Positions 23,301 to 35,150 of a DNA stretch of 64,000 bases are shown piece by piece; the stretch's first letter is position 1, and each line of letters begins with the position of its first letter. The position numbers and the translations under genes were made by a program. The stretch is from NCBI GenBank assembly GCA_025345505.1, contig JANVCC010000012.1, positions 444,013 to 508,012 of the forward strand, read 5' to 3'. Under the pieces are notes generated by a model that did no database searches, was not told the DNA's origin, and saw nothing but the letters and a program-made list of their open reading frames with translations. Origin of the DNA: Todiramphus chloris collaris. Its lineage: Eukaryota > Chordata > Aves > Coraciiformes > Alcedinidae.

Positions 23301-25330
23301 ACCTCAGCCCTTCTCCTCCACTGACCGCAGGGCTCAGAGCAGGAGGTGATTTGAGTGGATGGAGGTGGCAGGCTTTGAGATGCTCACTTTTCCTCCAAGC
23401 TCCTGTATAACCCAGCTTTTTTTGGAAGCATTTGCAAACTCCACACGCATCCCCTTCCCTTGGGAGGATGCTTACAGAGAGCGATTGGGGTGCTGCCACA
23501 ACCTCCCAGGTGTCAGGAGCCATCTGTCGGACCCCAAAGCACAAGGGTCCTGTTGTGGCTGAAGGTGTTGCTTCCATAAAGACCTTAAATAAACCCAACA
23601 CACTGGGGCAGGTGTGTTAAAATTAAGCCACTGGCTTGGGCTACGTGTACTGTGGGCAGACTGCTTCCCAGCAGGCTTGCAGTGGTGGCCAATGCGGTTT
23701 TGCACTGTAGCTAGTGCAGGAATGGGGGGGGGGGGGTCACAATGCTGCCACAGCCTGATGAGATTAGCCTTCCTCCACAGCGAGTGTCAACCTCAGCGCT
23801 GCTGCTGCTGCTGATCCTGATGATGGATTTCTTAGAAGCTGAGATCCTGACATTTCTGCCAAATTTTGTCATGCTGTTTGCTGCTTCCTCTTCTGCATAT
23901 TCCACTGGGACCGTCCAGAAAATAGTAAATAAGACTGAGATTTAAAAAAAAAAAACCAAAACCAAAATCAAAACACGCCAAGGTCTTATTCGAGAGATGT
24001 ATTTTGGGGGCTTTGAGTGAGTTGGAACAACAGTTCCTAGAACATGTGGTATTGGGGGGAGAGATGTTGCCCTGAGCATGGCTGGTGCTGCTGGAAAGGG
24101 GTTGTGCACAGATCCTGGTGTCCAAGAGAGCAGATATGCACATATCCTGAAGCCAAGTCTTCCTAAAACCAGCAGCAGTGACCCATCCATGTAATGGTCC
24201 AAACCTAAAATAGCACTCAGGGACAGGCTGTCCTGAAAAGGCCTCATTATTTGCAGAGCTGGTGAAGAGATGGGCAGGTGTGGGTCCAACTCTGCACAGA
24301 CCCCTCGTACCATTGTGGTGGGACACAGTGGGAATGGGCAGATGCATCATGGGGTCCAGCTGCCCCCCAAATTTTGTGGATCACTACTCAACTGACCCAC
24401 CAGCAGCTCACCCTGAAGGTGGAATCACAGATTGGCACCATGGTGGATTTTGCTCTGGTTCCTCCACCTGGAGGTTGGTTTATGGAATGGGGTCGCAGGA
24501 CTTCCATAGTATCCCATGTCTCCCATTTTTTATCTACTCCTCATGAAGAATCCAGCAGACGAGAGTCACAGAGATGTTCAAGAGCAAGTTCCCATTAGTG
24601 CTGGGGGAAAAGCCGTTTTACAGTGGTTTTCTGGGTCATTATTCTTGCTCTTGGCTCCCAGCAGCAAGACCACAGGGACCAGTGCAGGGTCCCACCCTGG
24701 AATCCCTTTGTTTTCAAAAAACTTGTTTCCAAAATTGTTCTCAATATGGGGCTTTTGAATTCACTTCCTTCCCCTCCTGATCCAAAATAACCTTTGTATT
24801 CTCAGTGAGATTCGGGCTGAGATGACCCAGGGCATGTTGCTGGGAGGGCAGATGGATACCGTGGACCCCAGAAAGCAACAGCTCCATGTTGATGCCATGT
24901 GGTGGGGAATGCTCCTTATTCATCTCAAAACAGAAAACAAGGGATTTACTCAGCCCCAGACTGCCCAGGCAGGGCTGGAAGAGCAAACACAGATGATGAC
25001 AGGGTGAGTCCAGCCCATGCACTGCCCCTTGGAAATGTCCATCTAAATTAACATTTCAAATGGGTGAAAGAACCACACCGAGTCCCTCCTTAGATCACAA
25101 ACTGAATGCACCCCTAACAATGAGTGGGTGAGGATGAGGAGTGCATCATTACACCTTCACAATGCTCCAACCAACATTCTCAGGGTCCCATCCTGCTTCT
25201 TCCCTTTGGAAGACAGTTGCAAGTTGTCATACTCCTGTACCCAAGTCATGCCTTAGCAGCTTTCTCATGGATACAGATCCCATTTGAAGCAGAGCAACAT
25301 TCGACTCCCTTCAATTCTCGATAAAAATAA
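20377..25330. other. intergenic sequence, about 5 kb
   Basis: No CR1 and no recognised gene in this stretch. It includes a G13 run (23724-23736), a CTG-type short run near 23802 and an A12 tract at 23943. Open frames are under 175 codons and without domains. The patch around 23800-23935 looks less repetitive than its surroundings, but nothing further can be said without alignment. Confidence 0.5.
23724..23736 (+). repeat. poly-G run (13 G)
   Basis: Thirteen consecutive G residues, unusual in length for the window. It is prone to length error in sequencing and to G-quadruplex formation. Confidence 0.9.
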
Positions 25331-25332
25331 TG

Positions 25333-25962
25333 GTATCATAGAATCATTGAAGTTGGAAAAGACCTTTAAGATCATAGATTTTTTTTTTCTTTTTTACCAT
25401 AGAATGGTAGGGGTTGGAAGGGACCTCTAGAGATCATCGAGTCCAACCCCACTGCCAGAGCAGGATCACCCAGGGCAGGCCACACAGGAACACAGCCACC
25501 CATGTCTTGAAAGTCTCCAGAGAAGGAGACTCCACAACCTCCCTGGGCAGCCTGTTCCAGTGCTCCGTCATCCTCACAGTGAAGAAGCTTTTCCTCATGT
25601 TGGGCTGGAACTTCCTGTGTTTCAGCTTGCTACCATTACCTCTGAACAGAGACTGGCCCCTTCTACTTGACACCCACCCTTCAGATATTTGTAAACATTA
25701 ATAAGATCCCCTCTCAGTCTTCTCCAGGCTAAAGAGCCCCAGGGCTCTCAGCCTTTCCTCATAAGAGAGATGTTCCGGTCTCTTAATCATCTTCATAGCT
25801 CTCTGTTGGACTCTCTCTAGTATTTCACTGCATCATTGAGTCCAACCGCAACCCAGCGCTGCCAAGTCCACTACTAAGCCATGTCCATCAGCACCACATC
25901 TACTTCCCTTTTAAATCCCTCCAGGGATGAGGACTCAACCAATTCCCTGGGCAGGAAAACTA
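25333..25962 (-). mobile_element. outer (older) CR1 LINE fragment, split by a second CR1
   Basis: The left part (25333-25380, reversed tail ATCATAGAATCATTGAAG then GACCTTTAAGATCAT) and the right part (about 25829-25962, GAGTCCAACCGCAACCC then CAGGGATGAGGACTC) join into one continuous CR1 3' end when the middle is removed. The middle is the inner CR1 listed next. Confidence 0.85.
25394..25828 (-). mobile_element. inner (younger) CR1 LINE fragment nested in another CR1
   Basis: A minus-strand CR1 tail of a different subfamily from its host: on the plus strand ACCATAGAATGGTAGGGG, then the GATCATCGAGTCCAACCCC block. The minus strand encodes [20 protein letters not shown] over about 25530-25600. 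A T-rich run (25378-25396) sits at its 3' junction. ATCAT is found at both edges, a possible short target duplication. Confidence 0.9.
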
Positions 25963-27415
25963 CCCTGCAGAGGATGGATGCAATTCAGCTCCTCCATTTT
26001 AAAACCTCTCCTATCACCATGATTATTTTTCTTGCATTTTTCCTTATTTTCTCATTTGAAACACCAATTAAATACAAACTGGGCTCATGAAGCCTGTTCT
26101 GAGGAGTGCAGAGCTCTGCAGCCTGCACCTATTTCCCTGGCCATGGCTGGAGCAGAGTTAGAGCAACTGGGAAGGTGGGAAATTGTGTCCACATGGATTT
26201 TGCCTGGGGAAATGCAGGCTGGTGGTTAGGTACTCCATCACAGATGTGTTATTTTTTTTAACCTCCAACCAGATGAGATAGGAGACATTTGCTTTCCCAT
26301 GTTCACCCCACGATAATCCACCCAGCCCACATGCTCACTCACAACTGGTGTCCTTGTCAGGAGGCCAATATTGTTATCTAGGGCCTGACTGATGTTTTTC
26401 ATTTGGATCTTTGCCACTGCAGTTAAAATAACTCTCCCACCACTCCCAGCATTTAAAGGTCACGTTCCAGAGATTAACCTGGAGTCTCTCAGGCCGGTTC
26501 CTTGTCTTGGCATAGCTGAGGGGACTGATGTGGGGCAAGAGCATCATGAGGCTGGGTGTGCGCTCTCAGTGCTGGAGATCCCCTGGCCAGAAGCCGGCTT
26601 GTCACCAACACAAGGTTTAATGTCCTTGGTGAGCTGGGGATGTAGCTATCAGCCAGACTTTTCTAAACAGAAGCCAATTCCTCCAGATCAAATGGTTATT
26701 TCCTTCTAAATCTGCTTCTAGCTCTCAGCTGAGCACTCCTGGGAAGTCCAGATTTGCAAAACAAGCTTTGGTGGCAATAATGTTTATGTGACCAACTCAT
26801 CCAGTTGGGTCTGTGCTTGGTTTTTGCCCAGACAAGTCCCAGAATCAAAGGAATGGGCTTCCAAGCTAAATACAAGTGGAGAGCAATTGAGTGCTTAGTG
26901 AAGTGGCTATCAGTTGGGCCATCACTAAATGAAAATATATATTGTGCCTAAGGAGCAGAGGATGTGTAGGTGAGGAGAGAGCGAAGGTGAAGAGAAATAA
27001 TGGTGCCATTAATCCCCAAGGAAAGAGAGAGACAGTTGATAGTCTGTGATGAAGATGAGGGAGTCAGGTCAGTGGGACCTGTAGTGTGTTGTCCACAGAG
27101 ACACAAACCTTCATAACAGCATGATTTTTTTTTTTTTTTATCTGGATGGATGAAACCTGTGGCATCCAAATTAGCAAACACCAGCCTGGGACATGCTTTA
27201 ACTAGAAGGTTCCTTCCCTGCATCCCCCAGGCTGTTTCTGATGCCAATGGAACTTTCCCAGGAGAGGTGATGATGGTGGTCTTTGGGAGTGCTACCTTTG
27301 GAAAATGAGTTGTTCTTTTCCCATGATGAGGGCCAAGGAGACCTGCTTGAGTGAGTCTTGATTATCATGGCAAAATCATTGATATTGCCACCACTGATCT
27401 TTCAGGTTGAGTATA
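25963..27415. other. intergenic sequence
   Basis: No gene or element identified. It includes a T13 run near 27126 and short, domain-free frames. Confidence 0.5.
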
Positions 27416-27417
27416 AG

Positions 27418-27600
27418 GGAAAACTGCTCCAACAGCAGGTTGTGCAACCTCTGTCATGGGGATTTTCAAGAAGCAACTGAACAAAGCCCTGCACAACCTG
27501 GTCTAATTCCAGAGCTACCCCTGTCGTGATCAGGAGTTTGGACTGGAGATGTCCTGAGGTCTCTTCCAACCAGAGTTATCCTGTCGTCCTCTGACCAGGG
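27418..27600 (+). mobile_element. short, old CR1 LINE tail
   Basis: The last codons of ORF2 are visible (TTCAAGAAGCAACTGAACAA then CACAACCTGGTCTAA), followed by GAGGTCTCTTCCAACC and an eroded tail (TTATCCTGTCGTCCTCTGAC). The divergence suggests an older insertion than the ATTCTATG-tailed copies. Confidence 0.75.
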
Positions 27601-28217
27601 GATCCCAGCAGACTAGGTTCAGGCTGAAGGTGCTTACACATGCCAGTAACACAGCAGTACTGTCGCTGGGTCTGTCGTGGCTCCACTGTGCTGAGGCCTA
27701 AGTCTCCGTCTCAAACTGTGTGAGTTCCACTGAGTTTTGCTGAGACCATTAGATAACCAGGTTAAGGGTTTTTTTGCTGTCACCTGAATTTCACCCTGTA
27801 AACTCTTCGCAGAAGCCAGAAACTAGTGCTTGGGCTGATCTCTGTTAGGCACTGCATCTTGCATTAGAGACATCCATGAGAAAACACCACTGCCTCTTGC
27901 CAAGATGGTCCTTTCATTCAACACAGCTTCTTCCCTGCAGTCTCTTCCCTATGTATCAAAATTTTGTGCATTATTTGAGTATGCATCTGGCTGAGACATC
28001 AAATGACCAAAGAGCCCTTTGACATGTGACATAGGGCCTTGTGACGTGCAAGTCAGATACTGATCTTCCTTTTAGCAATTCAGATAGGTCTTTGTGGACA
28101 GGAGAAGCTGAACTGGCTTTTTCTGGGCTGTAAAGTGAACAGGTGAAGAGTGGTTGCCAGCAAACACTCCCCAGCCTGTTTCAAGTCAAAGGGAAAGCCC
28201 TGAGTTTACAGTGAGAG
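27601..28217. other. intergenic sequence
   Basis: Nothing recognised on either strand. Confidence 0.5.
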
Positions 28218-28768
28218 ATGGAGTATGCACAAGATCTGCTCTGGATGAGACCCCCCTGCAGTGCTGGGTCCAGCTCTGGAGTCCTCAGCACAGGAGAGAC
28301 AGGGACCTGTTGGAGCGGGGCCAGAGGAGGCCACAGCAATGCTGGGAGGGCTGGAACCTCTCTGCTGGGAGGCCAGACTGAGAGAGCTGGGGCTGTTCAG
28401 CCTGGAGAAGAGAAGGCTCTAGGCTTCTTGTGGTCTTTCAGTACTTAAAGGGGCCTGTCAGAAAGATGGGGACGGTGTTTTTAGCAGGGCCTGTTGTGAC
28501 AGGACAAGGGGTGATGGTTTTAAACTAAAAGATGGGAGACTTAGACTAGAGAAGGAAGACATTTTTTCCAGTGAGGGTGGTGAGACCCTGTCCCAGGTTG
28601 CCCAGCGAGGTGGTCGATGCTCCATCGCTGGAGACATTCCAGGTGATGTTGGACAGAGCTTTGAACAACCTGATCTAATTGCAGGTGTCCTTGCTCCCTG
28701 CAAGGGGTTGGACTAAATGACCTTTAAATGTCCCTTCCGACCCAAACCTTTCTATGATACTAAGGTAC
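28218..28768 (+). mobile_element. CR1 LINE 3' fragment (subfamily shared with 34.4 and 61.6 kb copies)
   Basis: It opens in the ORF2 region GACCCCCCTGCAGTGCTGGG and is almost identical over the next 150 bases to copies at 34.9 kb (reversed) and 61.7 kb. It runs through the GATGGTTTTAAACT block and CCATCGCTGGAGACATTCC to an eroded tail TTTCTATGATACTA. ORF2 is interrupted. Confidence 0.93.
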
Positions 28769-30090
28769 CCATGGAACACAGATGATGGCTGTGCTTCTTT
28801 TCAAGGTTTGTCACACCCATAGTGGTGTAGCCTGGACAGGGACTGGGGCACAGTGCACAGTTCACACATTAGCAAGCTGAAGGACACCCTGGACATGGTC
28901 TGGACCATGAACCCACCATAACCCTCAAGCTGGTAGCTGTCATTAAAACTGAACCACAGCCTCATGTAGAAACAACAGATTGTCTCATCATCACCGGGAT
29001 CTATCTTTTCCTGGTTAGAAAACACCACGAGGAAGACCCTTAACTAAGTGCTTGCAGGTGTTTCCTGGTGTTTCCAGTCATGGGTACTGGCCAGGTTCTC
29101 CCTTTTAATGCGTCATTCATGGGGTGGCCATGGAAAAGCCTTGGGATGTGCTTTCAGCCAGAGCAAGGACCCTCGGGACTCTCTGATTTTTGGAACACAT
29201 AGACCATCTGATAAGAAAAACCAAGAATAGATATTTTCAGGAGAAGGTATTTGCAATGTAAGTGGATAGAGATTTATCTCCAGAGAGATAGCCACCAGGG
29301 AGAGGGATTGCCTCTTCCCTGTCCCTCCAGTTTCCATAGGAGTGAGTCACTCACCTTCCTGTGTTAGGAGGAAACCCTCACGCTCTCAAGGAGCCTACAG
29401 ATTGGCTCTCCACCAATGTTTCCTTTGTAACAAGGCAGCTATTTTAGGATACAATAACTGGCTTCTTCCCATGTGCCCCTGGACTGGGGAATCCCTGTCA
29501 ACATGGTGATCCTCCATACACTCTGGCTCCATGTTCCCTCTCTCACCACAACTATGGAGTGATGGCAACTTCTTGGATCAGTGGGAAAAACTGATGGGCA
29601 ACTTCAGGAAAGGTTCACTGCTTGTGTGAACCAGCTCATCAGAACCCTGGAGCCCAGGGCAATCTCCGCATGTGAGGGATTTGTAATCATCTTCCATGGG
29701 CCATGAGGAGGAGGTAGGATATGGTCATCTCACATCAACATGGTTTTCGGGCATCTGGGGGATCTACTGCCAGGCTGATGGGTGTTCTCTGCTCTGAAAT
29801 TCGTCTCTAAAGTAACTCTAAAACCCAGCTGTGCAGTGTGACAGGGGTGAAAGGGTAGGAGTGTGATACAAGCCTCCCCAGCAATCAAGGGAGCACCAAG
29901 CTTTGATCTCCCCTGAGATGCCCATGATCTCTGTAATGGACGGAGAGCAGCACCACAGGTGAAGGGATTGCTCAGGAGGAGGGTCTGTTTACTCTGGGAC
30001 TCAGGGTTGGGGCAGGCAGCAATATCCTCAGTCCTGCCATCATGTCTACACATGCTCACTGGCCACACTGGTTACTCACCACCAGGGAAA

Positions 30091-30129
30091 GCCTGTGCCT
30101 CAGTTTCCCCATCTGTTAAAGGTGATGAC
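30091..30129 (-). mobile_element. MIR-like SINE core (relic)
   Basis: CCTGTGCCTCAGTTTCCCC followed by ATCTGTTAAAGGTGATGA matches the reversed core of the ancient amniote MIR SINE as I know it. Only the core is recognisable. A chance match is possible. Confidence 0.45.
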
Positions 30130-30310
30130 AGAGCAAGTGTTACACCTCCACACCACCTCAACTGTCTAAACCAAAACCATGCTTGTGGAATGAAGTGGAA
30201 TGATTTAATTGCGTTAGCTAATTACATTTACATGTTATTTCCCCATTGTTTCCAGCAGCTGGGAAATCATTTTGCATGTTATCACATTTTGGTCTCCTGG
30301 TTTCAGCTCT

Positions 30311-30408
30311 GGGGGCTCCTTCTCACTTTTGAAGACCAACATAAGGAATGAGGTAACAACAGCAGGATCAAGGCTCTAATCTGGTCTGGGTACCACCATA
30401 ACTTCCCC
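30311..30408 (+). repeat. dispersed direct repeat, copy 1
   Basis: About 95 bases containing CTCACTTTTGAAGACCAAC, AATGAGGTAACAACAGCAGG and TCTGGTCTGGGTACCACC. A second copy lies at 33026-33117 in the same orientation, with roughly 85% identity by eye. The family is not recognised. Confidence 0.8.
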
Positions 30409-30945
30409 TGTAAGCCCCAGGAGATATCCTATGGGGAGGATGGAGCTGCTGGTGACCACATCTCCCTGTTCTGCTCCACTAAGGGATGGTGAGGCCCCAT
30501 GGCACGGTGAGCACCTCAAAGCAGGTGGAGGGTGTTTCTCAATGGAGGTGGGTGCAGATCTCCGAAAGACCCCTGAGAGATCTAATGGTAAATTAATTGG
30601 CTTCAGTGCCTACTGACTACAGAGGAATTAATTTTGTTGCTATGTGGAGAAAATGATACATCAGTTGGCTTTTGGTGCAGAAAACCAAAAGCCCGGTGAA
30701 TGCTGGGGAGCCATGGCATGGACAGAACAGGGGAGCCCTTGGTGCTCAGGGTAGGGGCATGGCTGTGTCCTCCATCCCTGCTTCCATGTTATCAGGTTCT
30801 GGGTAACTTTCTGCCTCACCGTTCGGGACTTAATGCCAGGAGAGCTTGTCCAGGTAAGCCAAGCTTCAGCGCATTGTGGGTGACTCACAGAATAACTGAG
30901 ACTGCAGGGTCATCTGGGATCTCTGCTCTAAGTCTGACCACAGGA

Positions 30946-31941
30946 GGCCTGTGGCTAGTGGTGTCCGCCAGGGGCCAGTACTGGGTCCAGCCCTATTCAA
31001 TATATTCATCAATGACCTGGACAAAGGGATGGAATGTACTCTCAGCCAGTTTGCTGACAATACAAAACTGAGAGGAGTGGCTGACATGCCAGAAGGCTGT
31101 GCTGCCATCCAGCGTGACCCAGACAGGCTGGAGAGCTGGGTGGGGAGAAATCGAATGGAATTCAATAAGGGCAAGCGTAAAGTGCTGCATCTGTAGAGGA
31201 ACAAACCCATGTATCAGTACAAACTGGGAGCTGATCTGTTGGAGGGCAGCTGTGGGGAAAAGGACCTGGGAGTCTTAGTGGACAGCAGGATGACCATGAG
31301 CCAACAGTGAGCCCTCATGGCCAAAAAGGCAAATGGCATCCTGGGTTTCATTATGAAGAGCATGGCCAGCAGGTTGAGGAAGGTTATCTCCCCCTCTACT
31401 CTGTGTTGGTGAGGCCTCATCTGGGGTACTGTGTCCGTTCCTGGGCTCCACAGTTCAAGAAGGACAAGGAACTACTGGAGAGGGTCCAGTGCAGGGCCAC
31501 TAAGATGATTAAGGGCCTGAATAACTTACCATATGAGGAAAGGCTGAGAGGGTTGAGTCTGATTAGCTTGGAGAGGAGGAAGCTGAGGGGGGATCTCATC
31601 AATGCTTATGAATATCTAAAGGGTGGGTGTCAGGAAGACGAGACTAGGCTCTTCTCAGTGGTGTCCAGTGATAGGACTAGGGGCAATGGCCATAAACAGG
31701 AAAACAGGAGGTTCAACCTCAATATGAGGAAACACTTCTTCACTGTGAGGGTGACAGAGCACTGGAACAGGCTGCCCAGACAGGTGGTAAACCTCCGTCT
31801 CTGGAGACTCAAAAGCTGCCTGGACTTGTTCTGTGTGATCTACTCTGGGCAATCCTGCTCTGGCAGGATCTGTAAGGGTTGGACTAGATGATGTTTAGAG
31901 GTCCCTTCCAAACCCTACCAGTCTGTGATTCTGTGATTCCG
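30946..31941 (+). mobile_element. CR1 LINE, RT C-terminal half to 3' end
   Basis: It starts inside the ORF2 reverse-transcriptase domain: [18 protein letters not shown], then the catalytic-box region FADNTKL, in which the second aspartate is replaced by asparagine. The frame stops at 31194 and 31308 and shifts afterwards. Downstream motifs [17 protein letters not shown] and [19 protein letters not shown] are well preserved to 31770. The tail is CTGTGATTCTGTGATTC. With about 1 kb kept it is the second longest CR1 here. Confidence 0.95.
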
Positions 31942-32324
31942 GACCTCTGCCCCAAGTCTGCTTCAAGCCTGGCATTCAACAAGGTCAGACTATGTCAAGG
32001 ACAGGCTTAACTGTTTCCAAAGATGGAGATTTTCCCGCTCTCTGGGCTGTCTTCCAAAGTTTGACTGCCCTCATGGGAATTTTTTTCTAGTACTTAATGG
32101 AAGTTTTCCTTTTTGGAACTTGTGACACTGCTTCTTGTCCCATCACTGGGCAACTCCATCTCCATCTCCTCCACACCATCCCAGCAGGGAGCTGCAAGCA
32201 GAGATAAAATTCTCCTTAGCCTTTTCCCCTCCTGCTGCAAGCCCATCTCCCAGCCTGTCCTTCCACGACCCAAGCTCCAGCCTGGTGGCCCCTCTGGGCC
32301 TATCTGTCACTCTCTTCCTGGTAT

Positions 32325-32405
32325 TGGGGAGCCCCAAACTAGACCCACTGCCCAGACATGGTCTCAGCAGTGCCAAAGAGAGAGCAGGAATCACTGCCCT
32401 GGCCT
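32325..32405 (-). mobile_element. probable eroded CR1 fragment
   Basis: TATTGGGGAGCCCCAAACT, then CCCAGACATGGTCTCAGCA and GTGCCAAAGAGAG follow the order of the reversed CR1 ORF2 'CVQFWAP' region as seen in better copies. Both ends are lost. Confidence 0.4.
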
Positions 32406-33025
32406 TGATGTCTATACTCTGGCAAAACTCATCAGGGGCATGGTTGACCTTTGCTGCTGCAAATGCACACTTATGATTTGGGGGCAACTTGTGGACACCA
32501 GCTGCTTCCAGCCAGCCACTCCAGCCTGGACAAGTGTGCACAAGGCCAGCATGTCCCAGAGGAGGGACACTACACTTGTTCTTGCTGAACCTCTTTCGAG
32601 TCCCTCCAGCAGCTCTGCCTCCACCAAGTCAATCATGCTACCCAAGCCAGCGGTGCTTCCAGATTTGCTGAGCATTCTCCACCCCATCATACAATATGGC
32701 TACAAGAGTAATGGAGGTTGTTAAGGGCACTTGAGCATGCCCTGGTCCTCCAGCCCTCCCTGGAGCGTGCACAAAAGGGTATCAGAAGTGCAGCTGCAAT
32801 GGGACATGGCAATTGTGGGACTGACAGCCCATAGCCAGAAATTGGGTTAACTCTTCACATCTCTTCTCCTCCCCACTATTCAATTCACTTCCCAAAGAGT
32901 TCATGGCCTTTCATCATCAGGCAAGAGAGAGGAAAAGTCATTGGGAGTTTACCCTTGGATTTAAAAGAAGTTTCATGTTCCTCATGCATGTGTGCCAAGG
33001 TCTTGCGGGATCACTTGGCTGATAC

Positions 33026-33117
33026 TTGGGGCTGCCTCACTTTTGAAGACCAACCTAAAGAATGAGATAACAGCAGCAGGACCAAGGCTGTGGTCTGGGT
33101 ACCACCATCATTTCCTC
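33026..33117 (+). repeat. dispersed direct repeat, copy 2
   Basis: Partner of 30311-30408. It contains CTCACTTTTGAAGACCAAC, AATGAGATAACAGCAGCAGG and TGGTCTGGGTACCACC. The copies are 2.7 kb apart and not joined to a recognised element. Confidence 0.8.
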
Positions 33118-34443
33118 ATCTAAAGCACCATCTTCACATGATGGTGGCCCTGAGCCCTGTCCCACCATCAAGACAACACCCCCTGCCTCCTTCCTCTGTA
33201 GGCACTGGGCATTCCCTGCCTGTAGTCATCCCAAGTACCACCCAGTTTTCTCTTTTCTTTTTTCTTTTTCAGTTGAGATGATATCTTGTCCTGCTGTTTT
33301 GGTTTAGTGTCCATGAAAATGCTGATGGATGCTCCCTTGTTGGAAATAGCTCTTCTCTGACACACGGAAGTGTTTGAGGAGTACAGATTCATGTGCAGAC
33401 TCTCCCCAGAATCAGGATTAAAGTTAGGGCTCGTGTGAAGATTAGAGTTGGGGTTAGGTGATGCTCCCTGTCCCCTGCTTTTCCAGTGATTCGTGGAAAT
33501 CCTACATTACTTGGGTAGGGGATGGACACTACCCCTCACACCCACACCATCTTTGGGGTTGCTCTGGCCTGATTTCCTCAACCTTGACTGTCTCTATAAA
33601 CACACACAAGGGCCTTCCAGCTCAAATCCAGATCTTATGGGCATCATCTCTAGACATGACAGCATCCTCATGGCCAGATTCAGTCCTGCTCTTAGAGGAC
33701 AGCATCTAGTCCATGTCCCCATGTCACCCAATGACATCATCATTTTGGGTCCCCATGAATGGGCTGCAGCCAAGCATTCCCCAAGAGGACAGTGACCGAT
33801 AAGTGGACCTTTGGGGAGACGTTGGACAAGGAACGTTATGGAGGGCTGACAAAAATATGGACAAGGCAAAGGGCTGCATTTAGGGCTCAGAAAGATCAGA
33901 AGAAGGTTACTCCAAGGGACTGCCCAGCCCTGGGCAATGCCTTTTGCAACTGGAAAACTCAGGAGAGGAAAAATGCTGGCAAGGGCAACATTCACCCCCA
34001 GGCATCATTTCCTTCTTGACCCTGGCTGGCAAATCCATCTCACCCAGGGCACGGGGATGTTCTGTGCCTACAAAGTTCATCTAGGCTTGTGCAACAGTGG
34101 AAGGTACTCATGTCCTGTAGACATTAATATATCTCCCAGATGCTGTCCCAGGAACATGCCCTGCTGAGCCGGGAACTGGGAGTGTTAGCAGCTCAGGGCT
34201 GCTCAGGGCGTTGCCATGTTGCAGGGCTCCCCTTCGTGTCCCAGCCTGAGTTGGGACCTGCTGCGATCAGCAACTGAGCAGCACACAGCAAATGAGTCAG
34301 ACATTCTCCGAAAAGCACCCAGACATGCATGATACTTTTTGGGAGTTTGGGCATGTAGAAAAGCAAACACCACATGACTGTGAAGGCAGTAGCAGCAAGC
34401 AAGGATGGAAAACCTTATATTGCATGGTTTTTAGATGCAAAGA

Positions 34444-35150
34444 AATCATAGAATCATAGAATGTTTTGGGTTGGAAGGGATGTTTAAAGGGCATCTGGTC
34501 CAACCCTCCTGCAGGGAGCAAAGATATCTACAACTAGAGCAGGTTGTTCAGAATCCCAGACTACCTCACCTTGAATGCTTCCAGGAATGGGGCATTGATC
34601 ACCTCTCTCGGCAACCTGGGACAGGGTCTCACTATCATCATTGTAAAACATTTCATCCCATCTCTCTGGTCTAAATCTCCCTCTTTTTGTTTAAAACCAT
34701 CACCCATTGTCCTGTCACAACAGGCTCTGCTAAAAAGTCCCTTCACTATCTTTCTGACAGGATCCTTGAAGCACTTAAAAGCCACAAGGTCTCCCCAGAG
34801 CCTTCTCTTCTCCATGCTGAACAGCCCCAACTCTCTCAGCCTGGCCTCCCAGCAGAGGAGTTCCAGCCCTCCCAGCATTGCTGTGGCCTCCTCTGGCCCC
34901 GCTCCAACAGGTCCCTGTCTCTCCTGTGCTGAGGATTCCAGAGCTGGACCCAGCACTGCAGGGGGGTCTCCCCAGAGCAGAGAAGAGCAGACGGGCAGAA
35001 TCCCCTCCCTGACCTGCTGCCCACGCTGCTCTGGATGCAGCCCAGGATGCCACTGGCTTCTGGGCTGTGAGCACACGTTGCTGGATCATGTCCATCTTTT
35101 TACCCCTCAGAACCCTCAAGTCCTTCTCTGCAGTGCTGCTCTCCATGCCA
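34444..35150 (-). mobile_element. CR1 LINE 3' fragment, about 700 bp
   Basis: The plus strand begins with the reversed tail ATCATAGAATCATAGAATG and extends back through the GACAGGTCC/GGAGAGGTT ORF2 blocks to the region encoding EKDLRVLRGKKMDM on the minus strand. It shares long identical stretches with the copies at 28.2 and 61.6 kb. Confidence 0.95.

Larger units (their letters stand above)
28769..30945. other. intergenic sequence with a MIR-like relic and a dispersed duplicate
   Basis: No gene recognised. The two structured items are listed separately. Frames are short and uninformative. Confidence 0.5.
31942..34443. other. intergenic sequence
   Basis: This stretch holds a 203-codon plus-strand frame (32113-32724) with no domain, overlapped by frames of 113-132 codons in other phases. 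Part of it is probably an eroded CR1, so it is not called a gene. The second copy of the dispersed repeat is at 33026-33117. Confidence 0.45.

Noticed and set aside
32113..32724. 203-codon plus-strand frame
   Set aside because: No domain, overlapped by frames of similar length in other phases, and part of it looks like an eroded reversed CR1.
33425..33465. TTAGGG-like blocks suggesting an interstitial telomeric repeat
   Set aside because: Only two or three loose TTAGGG-like hexamers with variable spacing; too short and imperfect.
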